Part shown: positions 21,150-30,564 of the stretch, piece after piece
Layout: the number at the start of each line of letters is the position of its first letter
Position numbering within the stretch: position 1 is the stretch's first letter
NCBI GenBank assembly: GCA_900073065.1
Contig: FJOG01000077.1
Span: 44,980 to 108,979 of the forward strand
Reading direction: 5' to 3'
From: Phialocephala subalpina
Taxonomy: Eukaryota; Ascomycota; Leotiomycetes; Helotiales; Mollisiaceae
DNA: 64,000 nt
Program-made: the position numbers and the translations under genes
Notes under the pieces: generated by a model
What the model saw: only the letters and a program-made list of their open reading frames with translations
The model's database searches: none
What the model was told of the DNA's origin: nothing

Positions 21150-21962
21150 ATGTCTTCAACCCAACCCCGCCTCCCCACAAAATCAGACTTCCCCTCCTCC
21201 CTGACCCTCGACATCATCCCACCATCAACCGGCTCGCCAGTAAACATCCTCATCCTCCTTCACGGACTGGGCGACACACAAGTTTCATTTGCACAGCTCG
21301 GCAAGCATCCCCACCAACCTCTCTCTGCACTCCTGGCTCCCCTTTCAAGAAAGTAACGCTAACATACAGAATCAGGCAAGAACCTCAACCTCCCCGAAAC
21401 AGCCTGCATCTCCCTCCGAGGCCCGAACCCCATACCAGCAATCTTCACAGGCAGTGAGACGCCAGCTTTCCATTGGGGAGATGATGTGCTCGTTGATGAA
21501 GCGAGGGGAGATATTGAGCTCGACGCCGGCTTCTCAACCACCCAAAAGATCCTTGCTGAAATCATCCAAGATGTGTTGATCGCCAAATGTAACTACCCCG
21601 CGCGAAATATCCTCCTGTTAGGTTTCGGACAAGGCGGTATGGCCGCTCTGAACTTTGCTTCTTCATTCTCGGAAGAATTAGGCGGTATTGTCAGTATTGG
21701 TGGTCGACTTCCCGCCTCTTCGAAGTCGGGAGCAAAGAGCAAGACTCCGGTATTGGTATGTGGTGGATCAAGGAGTACACAGGTTACGAAATCAGCGATT
21801 GAGGGACTAAAGGAGAGGTTTCTGGACGTCGAGTACGTGAAGTGGGATAAGAGGGAGGATTCTATGATGAAAAATAGAGAGGAGGCACTGCCGGTTATGA
21901 AGTTCTTTGCTAGGAGGTTGAGGAGTAGGGCTGGGGTGCCGGAAGGAGCCGTTGAAGTTTGA
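21150..21962 (+). CDS. Alpha/beta-hydrolase of the phospholipase/carboxylesterase type, catalytic residues missing
   Basis: A 245-residue protein in two exons (21150-21300, 21376-21962). The fold signature is present: HGLGD at 38-42 (oxyanion strand) and ACISLRGP at about 60-67, as in acyl-protein thioesterases and LYPLA-like hydrolases. The nucleophile elbow, however, reads GFGQGG at 133-138 where active relatives have GFSQGG, so Ser is replaced by Gly135. The C-terminal part also lacks the usual catalytic His (no GH before the final helix). It may be a pseudoenzyme or use other residues. The intron starts with GC (GCAAGC) and ends CAG, with a GCTAAC branch site: a GC-AG intron, required to join FAQLG to KNLNLPETA. 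A further in-frame ATG lies at 21054, but its product reads like leader. Confidence 0.8.
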
Positions 21963-22121
21963 GCGTGGGAAAGAGTCATGATTTGGATGGGGAGGAAAAG
22001 TTTGCATTCAATGGCGTTGAGAGAATGGGAATGGGAAATTGTCATGGATATCAGGAGCGTCATCTTGCAAGCAGCAAGAGCGTTTGCATTGGCCTGAATT
22101 TCCAGCTCAGGAACAGCTATT

Positions 22122-23696
22122 CTACGTCTCTTCGACCTTTACTTCCGTGGGATCATCACCTCCTTCTGCCTTCACGCCAGCAGCAGCAGCTTTCCTTGCC
22201 TCAGCAGCAGCCTTCTTCCTCGCCTTCTTATTCATCTTCACCTCCCCACCATCCTCGACCTTCACCTCATCTTCAACCCTCATCTCCACCTCCCACTTCT
22301 CCCTCGCTTTCCTCTCATCCTCCTCCGACCACTCAATCGGCAAAATAGCAAACACAAGATAGCTTGTATGCGTCTTCACTTCCGGCTCTGTCCTATGCAC
22401 CAGCCTTCCCTCTTTATACACTTTCCTTTCCACTAGACTCTCCATTATCTTCTCCCTGTTATTGGGATTCACCTTGTCTTTCTTGTTGGACTCCACCTTC
22501 TCGCCATTCTCGTGGAAAGCTTTGAATGTTCCTTCGACCTCCATCAGCCGAGCCAATGCTTCATCCACGCTAGCAGGAGTGAGTTGTAGACCTCGTTCTG
22601 TTCCATTGGCGATGCCTATTCGTTCACGGCGGATCTCGAATCGCTTTTGGGAGAGTTCAACCATCTGGATGTCGACCCAGCCCAATTTTCGCAGGACGGA
22701 GATCGTTCGTTGGACTTGTTCTATGCATGGCGAGAAGGTGCAGATATGGACTGGAGTTGTGGGATTCAGAGGAGAGATGAAAGGTGTCGTGTCGTCGGTA
22801 GGACTGGCAGGATTGCTTCCGCAGGCAGACTTAGGTGGGCGTGATCTCGAGAGATGTGGTAATGCCAACCATGGCGCCGGGAGGTCCAAGAATATCGACT
22901 CCGCTCCTGGTGATTGCCCGTCCACCAAGAAGCCTCCTTCGCAGACATCTCGGTGTGTGATCTGCACAATTCCTTCCAATCCATGATCCTGTATCTCTTT
23001 CTGCAACTTCTCGTGTCTCTGTTCGTGAAATTCAAAGCTCCAGACCTTGCCCAATTTCCTCTTCTTCGTCGCTGAACCGTTTGTCCCCTCGCTGCCTGGA
23101 TAACCACTAAACGCTGCCCTTGCAGATGCATGTGTGAACGACCCACTCCCCGCGCCTGCTTCAATTATCTGCGTCCCAGGTCGTGCTCGTATTCTATGTA
23201 GGATATAGCTGTAATCCGGTGTGTAGACAACCTGTGTTCGATGCGGCAACGAACTCGTCCAATTCTCTGGCGTTGGAGGTAGTAAATGTATGAATCCACT
23301 CGAAGCAGCAACAACTTCCGACTCCTCTTTCGTCGTCGTGGGTGTACTGGCATCTGCTTCGTCGTCTTCCAATTTTGGAGTTTTGTTTGGTCCCTCCGGT
23401 ACTGACTCCTCCCGTTTCCTCTTCTTGTCTTGTCCCTTGACTCTGCGACCTCTGGAACCCGTATCGACCTTCGAAGCTCGGACTTGACTCCCCCATGGCA
23501 GACCAATTAAGGTTGTATGCGGAAAAGATCCAAATCTGGTATTGACAACCTTCCCCTCGGTGTAGCCTTCATCGTCTTCGTCATGTTCCTTGAGAATTGT
23601 TGGTATCTGCAAGTCCCTCTTCAGATGGACAATTGATAGCTTATCAGCCGACGAAACAGGTCCAGAAAACAGGAAAGGCGACGTTTTGGACGCCAT
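22122..23696 (-). CDS. TRM61: tRNA (adenine-58-N1)-methyltransferase catalytic subunit
   Basis: Forms m1A58 in the T-loop of tRNAs, including initiator tRNA, in a complex with Trm6 in the nucleus. A single exon of 524 residues, longer than yeast Trm61 because of a charged insert before the catalytic domain and a Lys/Ala-rich, probably nuclear-localising C-terminus (NKKARKKAAAEARKAAAA). The catalytic part begins with the family pattern HRTQVVYTPDYSYIL and a SAM-binding motif IIEAGAGSGSFT; DLPAPWLAL and the later FSPCIEQVQRT correspond to motifs of the GCD14 family. The start codon is only 177 bp from that of the cysteinyl-tRNA synthetase on the other strand. Confidence 0.92.
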   Translation of the reverse strand: MASKTSPFLFSGPVSSADKLSIVHLKRDLQIPTILKEHDEDDEGYTEGKVVNTRFGSFPHTTLIGLPWGSQVRASKVDTGSRGRRVKGQDKKRKREESVPEGPNKTPKLEDDEADASTPTTTKEESEVVAASSGFIHLLPPTPENWTSSLPHRTQVVYTPDYSYILHRIRARPGTQIIEAGAGSGSFTHASARAAFSGYPGSEGTNGSATKKRKLGKVWSFEFHEQRHEKLQKEIQDHGLEGIVQITHRDVCEGGFLVDGQSPGAESIFLDLPAPWLALPHLSRSRPPKSACGSNPASPTDDTTPFISPLNPTTPVHICTFSPCIEQVQRTISVLRKLGWVDIQMVELSQKRFEIRRERIGIANGTERGLQLTPASVDEALARLMEVEGTFKAFHENGEKVESNKKDKVNPNNREKIMESLVERKVYKEGRLVHRTEPEVKTHTSYLVFAILPIEWSEEDERKAREKWEVEMRVEDEVKVEDGGEVKMNKKARKKAAAEARKAAAAGVKAEGGDDPTEVKVEET

Positions 23697-23872
23697 TGTT
23701 CGAAGTGACTGCGACTAGGTGAGGTTCACGAACATCGCAAGGCTGAGGTCAAGGATTTTTAAAGTGGGGCCCAATTCTGCCGGTATCTCGCCTTCACCGC
23801 CTTCGAACACCCACCACTACCAAAAGAGTCATCCTGGAGTCATATTCCCATTCCACTATGCGACACGGCTGA
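23697..23872. promoter_or_regulatory. Bidirectional promoter, TRM61 / cysteinyl-tRNA synthetase
   Basis: Only 176 bp separate two divergent start codons, so the core promoters must overlap or abut. Both genes act on tRNA, which makes co-regulation plausible. Confidence 0.6.
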
Positions 23873-26445
23873 ATGTACCTTCTCTCTCGATATCTGCGCG
23901 CCCCTTCCTTGAGAAAAACATATGCGAATTCTCCGCGAAAGTTCCACTCCACATCAATCATTATGGCGCAATTGAAAGTTTTCAATTCCCTCCAGCCTGG
24001 CGCTCCTGTCCCTTTCGAGCCGTTAGAACAGGGCAAAGTGTCCTGGTATGCTTGCGGACCTACAGTATACGACCATTCGCATCTGGGGCATGCTAGGAAT
24101 TATGTCTCCACGGATATTATTCGGAGGATTATGCTCCATTACTTTGGGTACAACCTCAAGTTTGTCATGAACATCACAGATGTGGATGACAAGGTACGTA
24201 AGGAATGGAAAGACTTCTGGCGGTGCTAACCATTGGCAGATTATATTGAAGGCACGAAGGGCGAAGCTTCTGGAGCTCGAGAAATCGAAGACCTACACTG
24301 AGTCTGAGCTGTCGAAATTGGCTGCAACTGCTTTCCAATCCTACGCAGAGGGCAACCTACCAGAACTGGTGCAGACAGATGGTCCGGAGTTGAGCCCAAG
24401 CAACTACGCGGATAGGAGAGATGCTGCGTATGGAAAGGTGCTGGCTGGAGGAACGCTGACTGGAGAGGGGAAGCCAGGAGACGCAGAGGCCAAGATGAAG
24501 ATGCACCTGAGCAATTTGACGGCTGCCGCCCAAGCGATACAGGAGAACAAGGTGTTTGGAGGCGCCGACGAAATACTGCTCCCGTATCTGGACTCGCTGT
24601 ACAAGGACTCGATCGATGGAAAGGACCACAGCATCTTTACCAAGGTCACACAATACTGGGAGGCCCAATTCATGGAGGACATGGACAACCTCAATGTGCT
24701 GAGGCCAGACTACATCACTCGAGTCACTTCATACGTGCCGCAGATTGCCAAATTTGTCGAGAAGATTGTGGAGAAGGGTTTCGCATACGAAGCGGATGGT
24801 TCAGTATACTTTGACATTGCTGCATTCGAGAGGGCGGGCAACCCATATGCACGATTGTGCCCCAACAGCCGAAACGACAAGGCACTGCAGGAAGAGGGTG
24901 AAGGCTCGCTGTCGAAGAACCTGGGAGGAAAGCGTGGAGCTGGTGACTTTGCTCTGTGGAAGAAATCGAAGGCAGGGGAACCAGTCTGGCCGAGTCCTTG
25001 GGGAGAAGGGAGACCTGGGTGGCATATTGAGTGCTCTGTGATGGCTTCAGACATTCTGGGCTCCCAGATGGACATCCATTCCGGAGGAATCGACCTCGCG
25101 TTTCCTCATCACGATAACGAATTGGCTCAAAGTGAAGCATACTTCTGCTCGCATGGCAAAGAACATCACTGGGTGAAGTACTTTTTCCACATGGGACACT
25201 TGTCAATCTCGGGTTCGAAAATGTCCAAGTCACTGAAGAACTTTCAGACGATCAAGGATGCGTTGAAGGATGATTATACTCCCAGAGGCATGCGAATTGT
25301 TTTCTTGCTTGGTCGATGGAATGATGGTGTCGAGATCTCGCCTGACATGAGAACGATGGCTGAGGTGTGGGAGACAACACTCAATGTAAGAGAACCCACT
25401 GGTCTGAGACTGCGCAGCTAACATACTCTAGAACTTCTTTACAACTGCAAAATCCTTGATCACGCAAGCTGGTCCACAATCCATTCAGTCTCTCTCCATC
25501 AATGGCACTACAGAACCCACAGAACTTCAGCAGACTCTCCAGAAGGCACAGTCAGAAATGAAGAGTGCTCTTTCGGATTCTTTCGATACCCCACGAGCGA
25601 TGCGTGTGATCTCCGAACTCGTCAAGGAAGCCAATATTCACATCAATACCCACAAGTCAGATATGGATAATCCAGGACTTGAAGCCATCACTCGCTGGCT
25701 CACCAAGATGGTTGGAATCTTCGGTCTGGATGCAAATGCCTCTCCACCTTATGAAGGACTTGGCTGGACAAGCAGTGCGTCTGGTGCCAACTTGAGCCCA
25801 CAGGAAGCTGTCAAACCCTATCTCAAGGTCCATTTGAGTGTGAAATCAGAGGTCGAACGTCTTGCACTACACTCAGAAGCTCTTGACTCTTTGATGCGTA
25901 CAGACGTCGATGGCGAATTCACAGCTCTGGAGAGGAGTGGGACGAAAGACACAGAAGCGCTTGCGATGCCATATCTTCGTTCCGTCTCGAGGATACGAGA
26001 TGAACTTCGAAGGATCGCGCCAAGTTCAGACAAGAAGAAGGAGATCCTTGCATTGTCTGATCAGATCAGAGACATTGATCTCACGAACCTTGGCGTTTAT
26101 CTTGACGACAGGTCAGACCAAGCTTCTCTCATTAAGTTCGTCCCGAAAGAGGAACTCCTGGCTGCAAGGGAGGAGAAGGCTGCCAAGGAGCGAGAAAAGG
26201 CTGCGGCCAAGGACAAGGCCAGGCTGGAAAGGGAACGCATTGAACGTGAGAAGGAGGAGAAAGCCAAAGTCAATCCTGTTGACATGTTCAAGGATGATCG
26301 ATTCAGCGCTTGGGATGAAAAGGGAATTCCAACGAAAACGAAGGAAGGCGAAGATGTCACGAAAAGTGCACTGAAGAAGATGCAAAAGGAATGGCAAAAG
26401 CAAGACCAAGTGCATCAGGCGTGGAAGGCGAAATCTGGGCTGTGA
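23873..26445 (+). CDS. CRS1: Cysteinyl-tRNA synthetase, probably both mitochondrial and cytosolic
   Basis: Class I synthetase that charges tRNA-Cys. Exons are 23873-24193, 24240-25385 and 25432-26445 (826 residues); both introns are 46 bp with CTAAC branch sites. The zinc-site Cys in ACGPTVYD, the HIGH-type motif HSHLGH and the KMSKS loop (GSKMSKSLKNF) are all visible; the C-terminal part is rich in Lys/Glu, as in eukaryotic CysRS. Two in-frame ATGs are present. The first (23873) adds 30 residues rich in Arg, Ser and Leu with no acidic residue, a typical mitochondrial presequence. The second (23963) begins MAQLKVFNS, as cytosolic enzymes do. Alternative initiation would give both forms from one gene. 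Confidence 0.95.
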
Positions 26446-26864
26446 TCTGGTTTTGGAAAAGCATTTTTGGCGTTCGATATCCTTGCTGGGAATGGAGGGC
26501 ATCTTGGGGAGTAGATTTGCTGCGATTGTCGTGTAGACTCGGAACATGGAGTTCCATACGAATCTAGCGTTGATTGCTATCTCGGGTTTAGATTTGGGGT
26601 GGTGAGATGGGAATGGTGCCACTTGGCAAGCTCGGCGAGGCTGACCGTATATTCCTTCCAGCTATGGGCTGACTGCTGATCAGCGTCGTATGGACGATAT
26701 GATTTGTCGGCCGCATCACTTTGTCAGCCAAGTGGCTTGAAAGCTTGAGTAGACTACTCATCATGTCAGCAGCTTCGAATAGTTTTATGTAACGAGTGTC
26801 TTGTTTGTTTCTTCACACTTTCATTCTGTTTCTGGTTGTTGTCGATGTCCCAAGTCTGTTCGAA
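26446..26864. other. Intergenic region upstream of the esterase
   Basis: About 420 bp; nothing recognisable. The esterase frame is open upstream of its ATG only through non-ATG codons. Confidence 0.4.
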
Positions 26865-27870
26865 ATGTTCCAAAATCCCTTGCTGTTGCTTGCAACTCTT
26901 TTCACCTCATCATCGAGGACCAAGCAATACGAGAATGTTACCCTTCAAAGTTCTGGCATCGAGCGATGGTATCTCCTTACCCTTCCACCAAATTTCGACT
27001 CTTCAGTTGCAACACCTGTGATCCTTTCCTTCCACGGCGGTGGGCGCAATGCAACACAGCAGTACCATCTATCTCAAATGTCCAATTCAGACTTTAACGA
27101 CTTCGCAATTGCAGTCTACCCAAACGGCAAGAAGGTAAGAGCCCATTGCATAACATTTTCAAGATACCAACGACCCTAGAAAACATGGCAAGGCGTCCCC
27201 GGAGCGAAGACGAACGACATTCAATTCACAGCCGATATCATCATAGAACTCTCCACCAAGTACACAATCGACAAGTCTCGAATCTTCGCAACAGGAAAGT
27301 CTGACGGCGGAGGATTCTGCAACACCTTAGCTTGCGATCCCGTTCTGTCAACTCAGATCGCGGCCTTCGCACCAGTCTCTGGAGCTTTCTACGTGAAGAA
27401 CGACACAACATGCGAGCCCGCCAAGATCGAGATCCCCTGCAATGCAAGCCGGACGAATATTCCGATGCTAGAGTTCCATGGTGGCAAGGACAACACGATC
27501 AATTATACCGGGGAAGGGAGAAGAGAGGAGTGTTTGCCGAGTGTGCCGCATTGGATTCGGGAATGGGCGCGGAGAGACGGGTTGAGTATTAAGAATGAGT
27601 CAACGCCGTTGGAGGGGACGACTGATACAACGGTTTATGAGTGGGGAAGTGGGAAGGAGAAGGGGCTTGTGAAGCATGTTTTTGATGAGAGTATCAAGCA
27701 TGATTGGCCGAGTATAGTGAGTTCTTTTCTACAAGGGAGGAAGAAGCGATACTAATAGATCACTGCAGGCGGACAATTCGGACAACATCAGAAAGGGTCA
27801 CAAGCCGGCTTCATTCAATGCAACCTCGATCATCATTGATTTTTTCAAGCAGCATGCATTAAAAACTTAG
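26865..27870 (+). CDS. Secreted feruloyl-esterase / polyhydroxybutyrate-depolymerase-like hydrolase (CE1-type)
   Basis: A 302-residue extracellular alpha/beta-hydrolase expected to cleave ester bonds, such as feruloyl groups on plant cell-wall polysaccharide. Exons are 26865-27134, 27180-27716 and 27769-27870, with matching phases. A hydrophobic signal peptide covers about residues 1-17. The oxyanion motif HGGG is at 57-60, the nucleophile Ser130 sits in GKSDGG, the acidic residue is likely in HGGKDN, and the catalytic His in KHDWPS, right before intron 2. Several NxT/S sites suggest N-glycosylation. The last part of exon 2, intron 2 and exon 3 are duplicated as a relic at 50638-50820. Confidence 0.85.
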
Positions 27871-29420
27871 AAATCTAAATCGATACATTTTCAAACCTGT
27901 TGTCCAGCACGTTTCATCCATTTCTCCCTCGGACTAGTGCCCTTTCTGAACTCGTCACTTTAGTATGTGGTACATGATTTTGTTCGAATTTGCGAGTAAG
28001 TAGTTGCCCAAGATTTGGAGGAATATTGACTGACATAATTAAACACGTGCTCTGTCAACCATTCTTTGAAGCCAGCGTAATCATCGGGTCGACGTCTGAG
28101 AAACAGTCACTCTACGCTTGCTTTCCCGTCATGGCTCGGTCTCTTCTTTCCTGCCCCTCGCCGTCTGAGAGATGAATCGGCGCTCTGTTTCGTCTGGAGA
28201 CAAATCAAGCTTGAGCTGGTACAACGAGGGAGACTTACGATCTAGCTCTCGCCATCGACATCGACCTGTAGGTTGCTAGATGTGTCCGTTTGAGAGATAC
28301 GGCCGACGACGGATGGAAAGTGCCGATTGATCTGATATTGGAGGCGGCTCGCTCCGTTTTCTGCAAGTGATTCTCCAACCCACTAGGGTTCGCGAGTCCT
28401 AGGTCAGCCAATTGCAGCTGCAGAATGACTGCGCGTGCTGCAGCCTTGGCTTTCCATCGTTCTACATCCCTCTCTCATTGCTCTTTCGTCTTCCTCCAGC
28501 TTCCGCGAAAGAATACACAGTGTTGGGACAATATGAAAAGTACAAAGACGCAGAATCGCGTGCTGCAAACCGAGGCAGAGTCGGAGGTTCCAATTCTGCA
28601 GACCTACGCCTACTCAGAACTTCTAAGATCAACCCGACTTCTTAGATTCGAGTTCAACAGTTCGTCCGATGCAATCGAGCTCCAGATCTTTCCACTGAAC
28701 GATGTCCCCAGATACCGGACACTGAGCTATTGTTGCAGTGATCTCACTAGAGATAAGTCCTTGTTGTGCAGTGGAAAGAAGATCGTGATTACCAGGACAC
28801 TCAAAAAAGCGCTGCAGCGTTTGAAATTATTGAACTGCGGCGATATCATCTAGATTTGGATCGATTAAATTTGTGTTAATCAAACTAATACCGAAGAGAA
28901 GGAAACGCAAGTAGATATAATGAAGGACATCTACTAAAAGTTAAAGGGTACGGTTATTTGGCTCGGTCCGAACATTTTCAAAATCGAGAGTACTGAAATT
29001 TTGTTGGATAAGATGCGGCATCTGTATAATAAAGACTAAAATGCAATCGACGGTAGCCAAAAACACAGATCATACACCCAGAATGAATTTGACGCTCTGG
29101 ACCTACTGCCAGCAGAAGACAAGTCACAAGTCTTGGAAAATACTTGCTGAAATATTGGAACAGCCTTGGTTTGTGCGAACATGGGTGATTCAGGAGCTAG
29201 CGCTTTCACGGACTCATCCCCGAATGCTTTGTGGATCTTACGAATTGAACTGGGAGAGACTTTTGGCCTCGTCTTCATAAATCGCTATGAGTGTTACAGC
29301 CTTATACCCATCGTAACGGCGGAAGATCGCATGGGAAGAGAGAGGAGCCAAATAAAGCATCAGATAATATTCCAGCTGAGGTTTAGCCATCATCCACGTC
29401 GCCACCCGATGGGACATCAC
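27693..29420 (+). repeat. Segmental duplication, copy A (esterase 3' end + HET)
   Basis: This stretch matches 50638 to about 53070 in the same order and orientation: end of esterase exon 2, intron 2, exon 3, the intergenic part (for example the TGACTGACAT stretch near 28030 and the CATGGCTC stretch near 28130), then a HET gene from its ATG onward. Copy A lacks about 0.4 kb of the HET gene present in copy B. By eye identity is moderate, so the event is old. The intergenic part, 27871-28532, has no gene of its own. Confidence 0.75.
28533..29420 (+). pseudogene. Decayed HET-domain (heterokaryon incompatibility) gene
   Basis: From the ATG at 28533 the frame follows the intact HET gene at 51771 residue by residue, including the core around YRTLSY and the segment WFVRTWVIQE. 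It is broken by in-frame stops: TAG at 28851 (Trp codon in the intact copy) and TAA at 28866, 28935 and 29037 (each a Gln codon CAA in the intact copy). All four are C-to-T or G-to-A changes at CpA/TpG. About 0.4 kb equivalent to 52550-52950 is deleted, after which similarity resumes briefly. Not expected to encode a working protein. Confidence 0.8.
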
Positions 29421-30564
29421 CTAGCTACATGGAGGCAAGTGTGGGGGAGAAGTACGATGGAAACGAACTATTCTCGCAGGAATACGCCCAAGAGCTAATT
29501 TGGGATGGATGTTTTCTTCATGGTGAACATAACAATGCCTATTACAACCAATTTTGACTATGTAAGTCTCTCTCAAGCATCAGAACAAAATCTCAAAACT
29601 AAAGGGTATTAGAAGATGCTTTGGTTTGGCAACGTAGAACGAGATTATAGTGGAAAAAATGAGCCTGATTTCTGGGATCCGTTCTACTTATGATGGATCC
29701 TGACTACAGTCTCGCATGCCATCAGCATCCAATTTTCCCGGATGGTGATTTATCTTTGGCGCGAGATGAGAAACAGGGACGGCGACTTGGAGCAGCGCGC
29801 AGAGAAGGTATCTCTTCTTTCGGAGGGAAACACACACAAGGATATGGATGGAATGGAGGAGCAGATACCGAACATACTCCAAAGACCGAATCGGGGAGTA
29901 ACTCCATGCTGCTTCTTCCTTTATATGTCGGAATTTACTTCTTACTGTTCGTCTTCTTCGCCATTGGCGTTCTGCGGGACAGACTTCTAAACAAGTAGCC
30001 ATGTATATAGGAAATTGTTTCTTAATTCCAGGCTAGATATTTGGATGATGTAAAATGGTTGAGCGTACCCTTATGGCGGAGGTCAAAAGGTTGGATTTGC
30101 CTGAAGGTTTAAGTTGCGATGCCCTGCTTTATATAACCATTCTTAGTCACGTGATACACGGCTTGCCATTGCCACAATGAGTATGTCAAGTTCTTTCTTT
30201 TGTTGCCCTATAATCCGATTGTTGATTAGTCTCACTGAGATCCCGTTGATAGTCCATTTGTGGGGGAGGCGGGAAGGCGGGGTAGGGGTAGTGTCAGATC
30301 TGATCGGATAATGCACCTAAGAAGCGTGCTCAGACTCACCAAAAGATTACGAGTCCAGGACCTCCCACTGTGCCTGTGCAGCTTCAATCTCACCTCTTTT
30401 GGAAATCACGCGTTTGTTGTCACATCGTATACAATTGATATCTTCCGATCTATCTCCCCATATATATCGCCAATTCCCTTATCACGACCGAAAACATTTT
30501 TTTGCCAGCTTTACTCACGGCTAACAAAGAACGCTCAAAACTCAAAATCGATTGTCGTGGCAGG
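29421..30564. other. 1.1-kb region between HET relic and Zn2Cys6 regulator
   Basis: No confident gene. A 102-residue frame at 29690-29998 (+) ends in one hydrophobic segment, but has no other protein-like feature and lies in decayed sequence. The last 300 bp probably hold the promoter of the Zn2Cys6 gene. Confidence 0.4.

Noticed and set aside
29690..29998. 102-codon plus-strand frame with a C-terminal hydrophobic segment
   Set aside because: Lies just after the decayed HET copy; a single hydrophobic stretch in a low-complexity frame is weak evidence.
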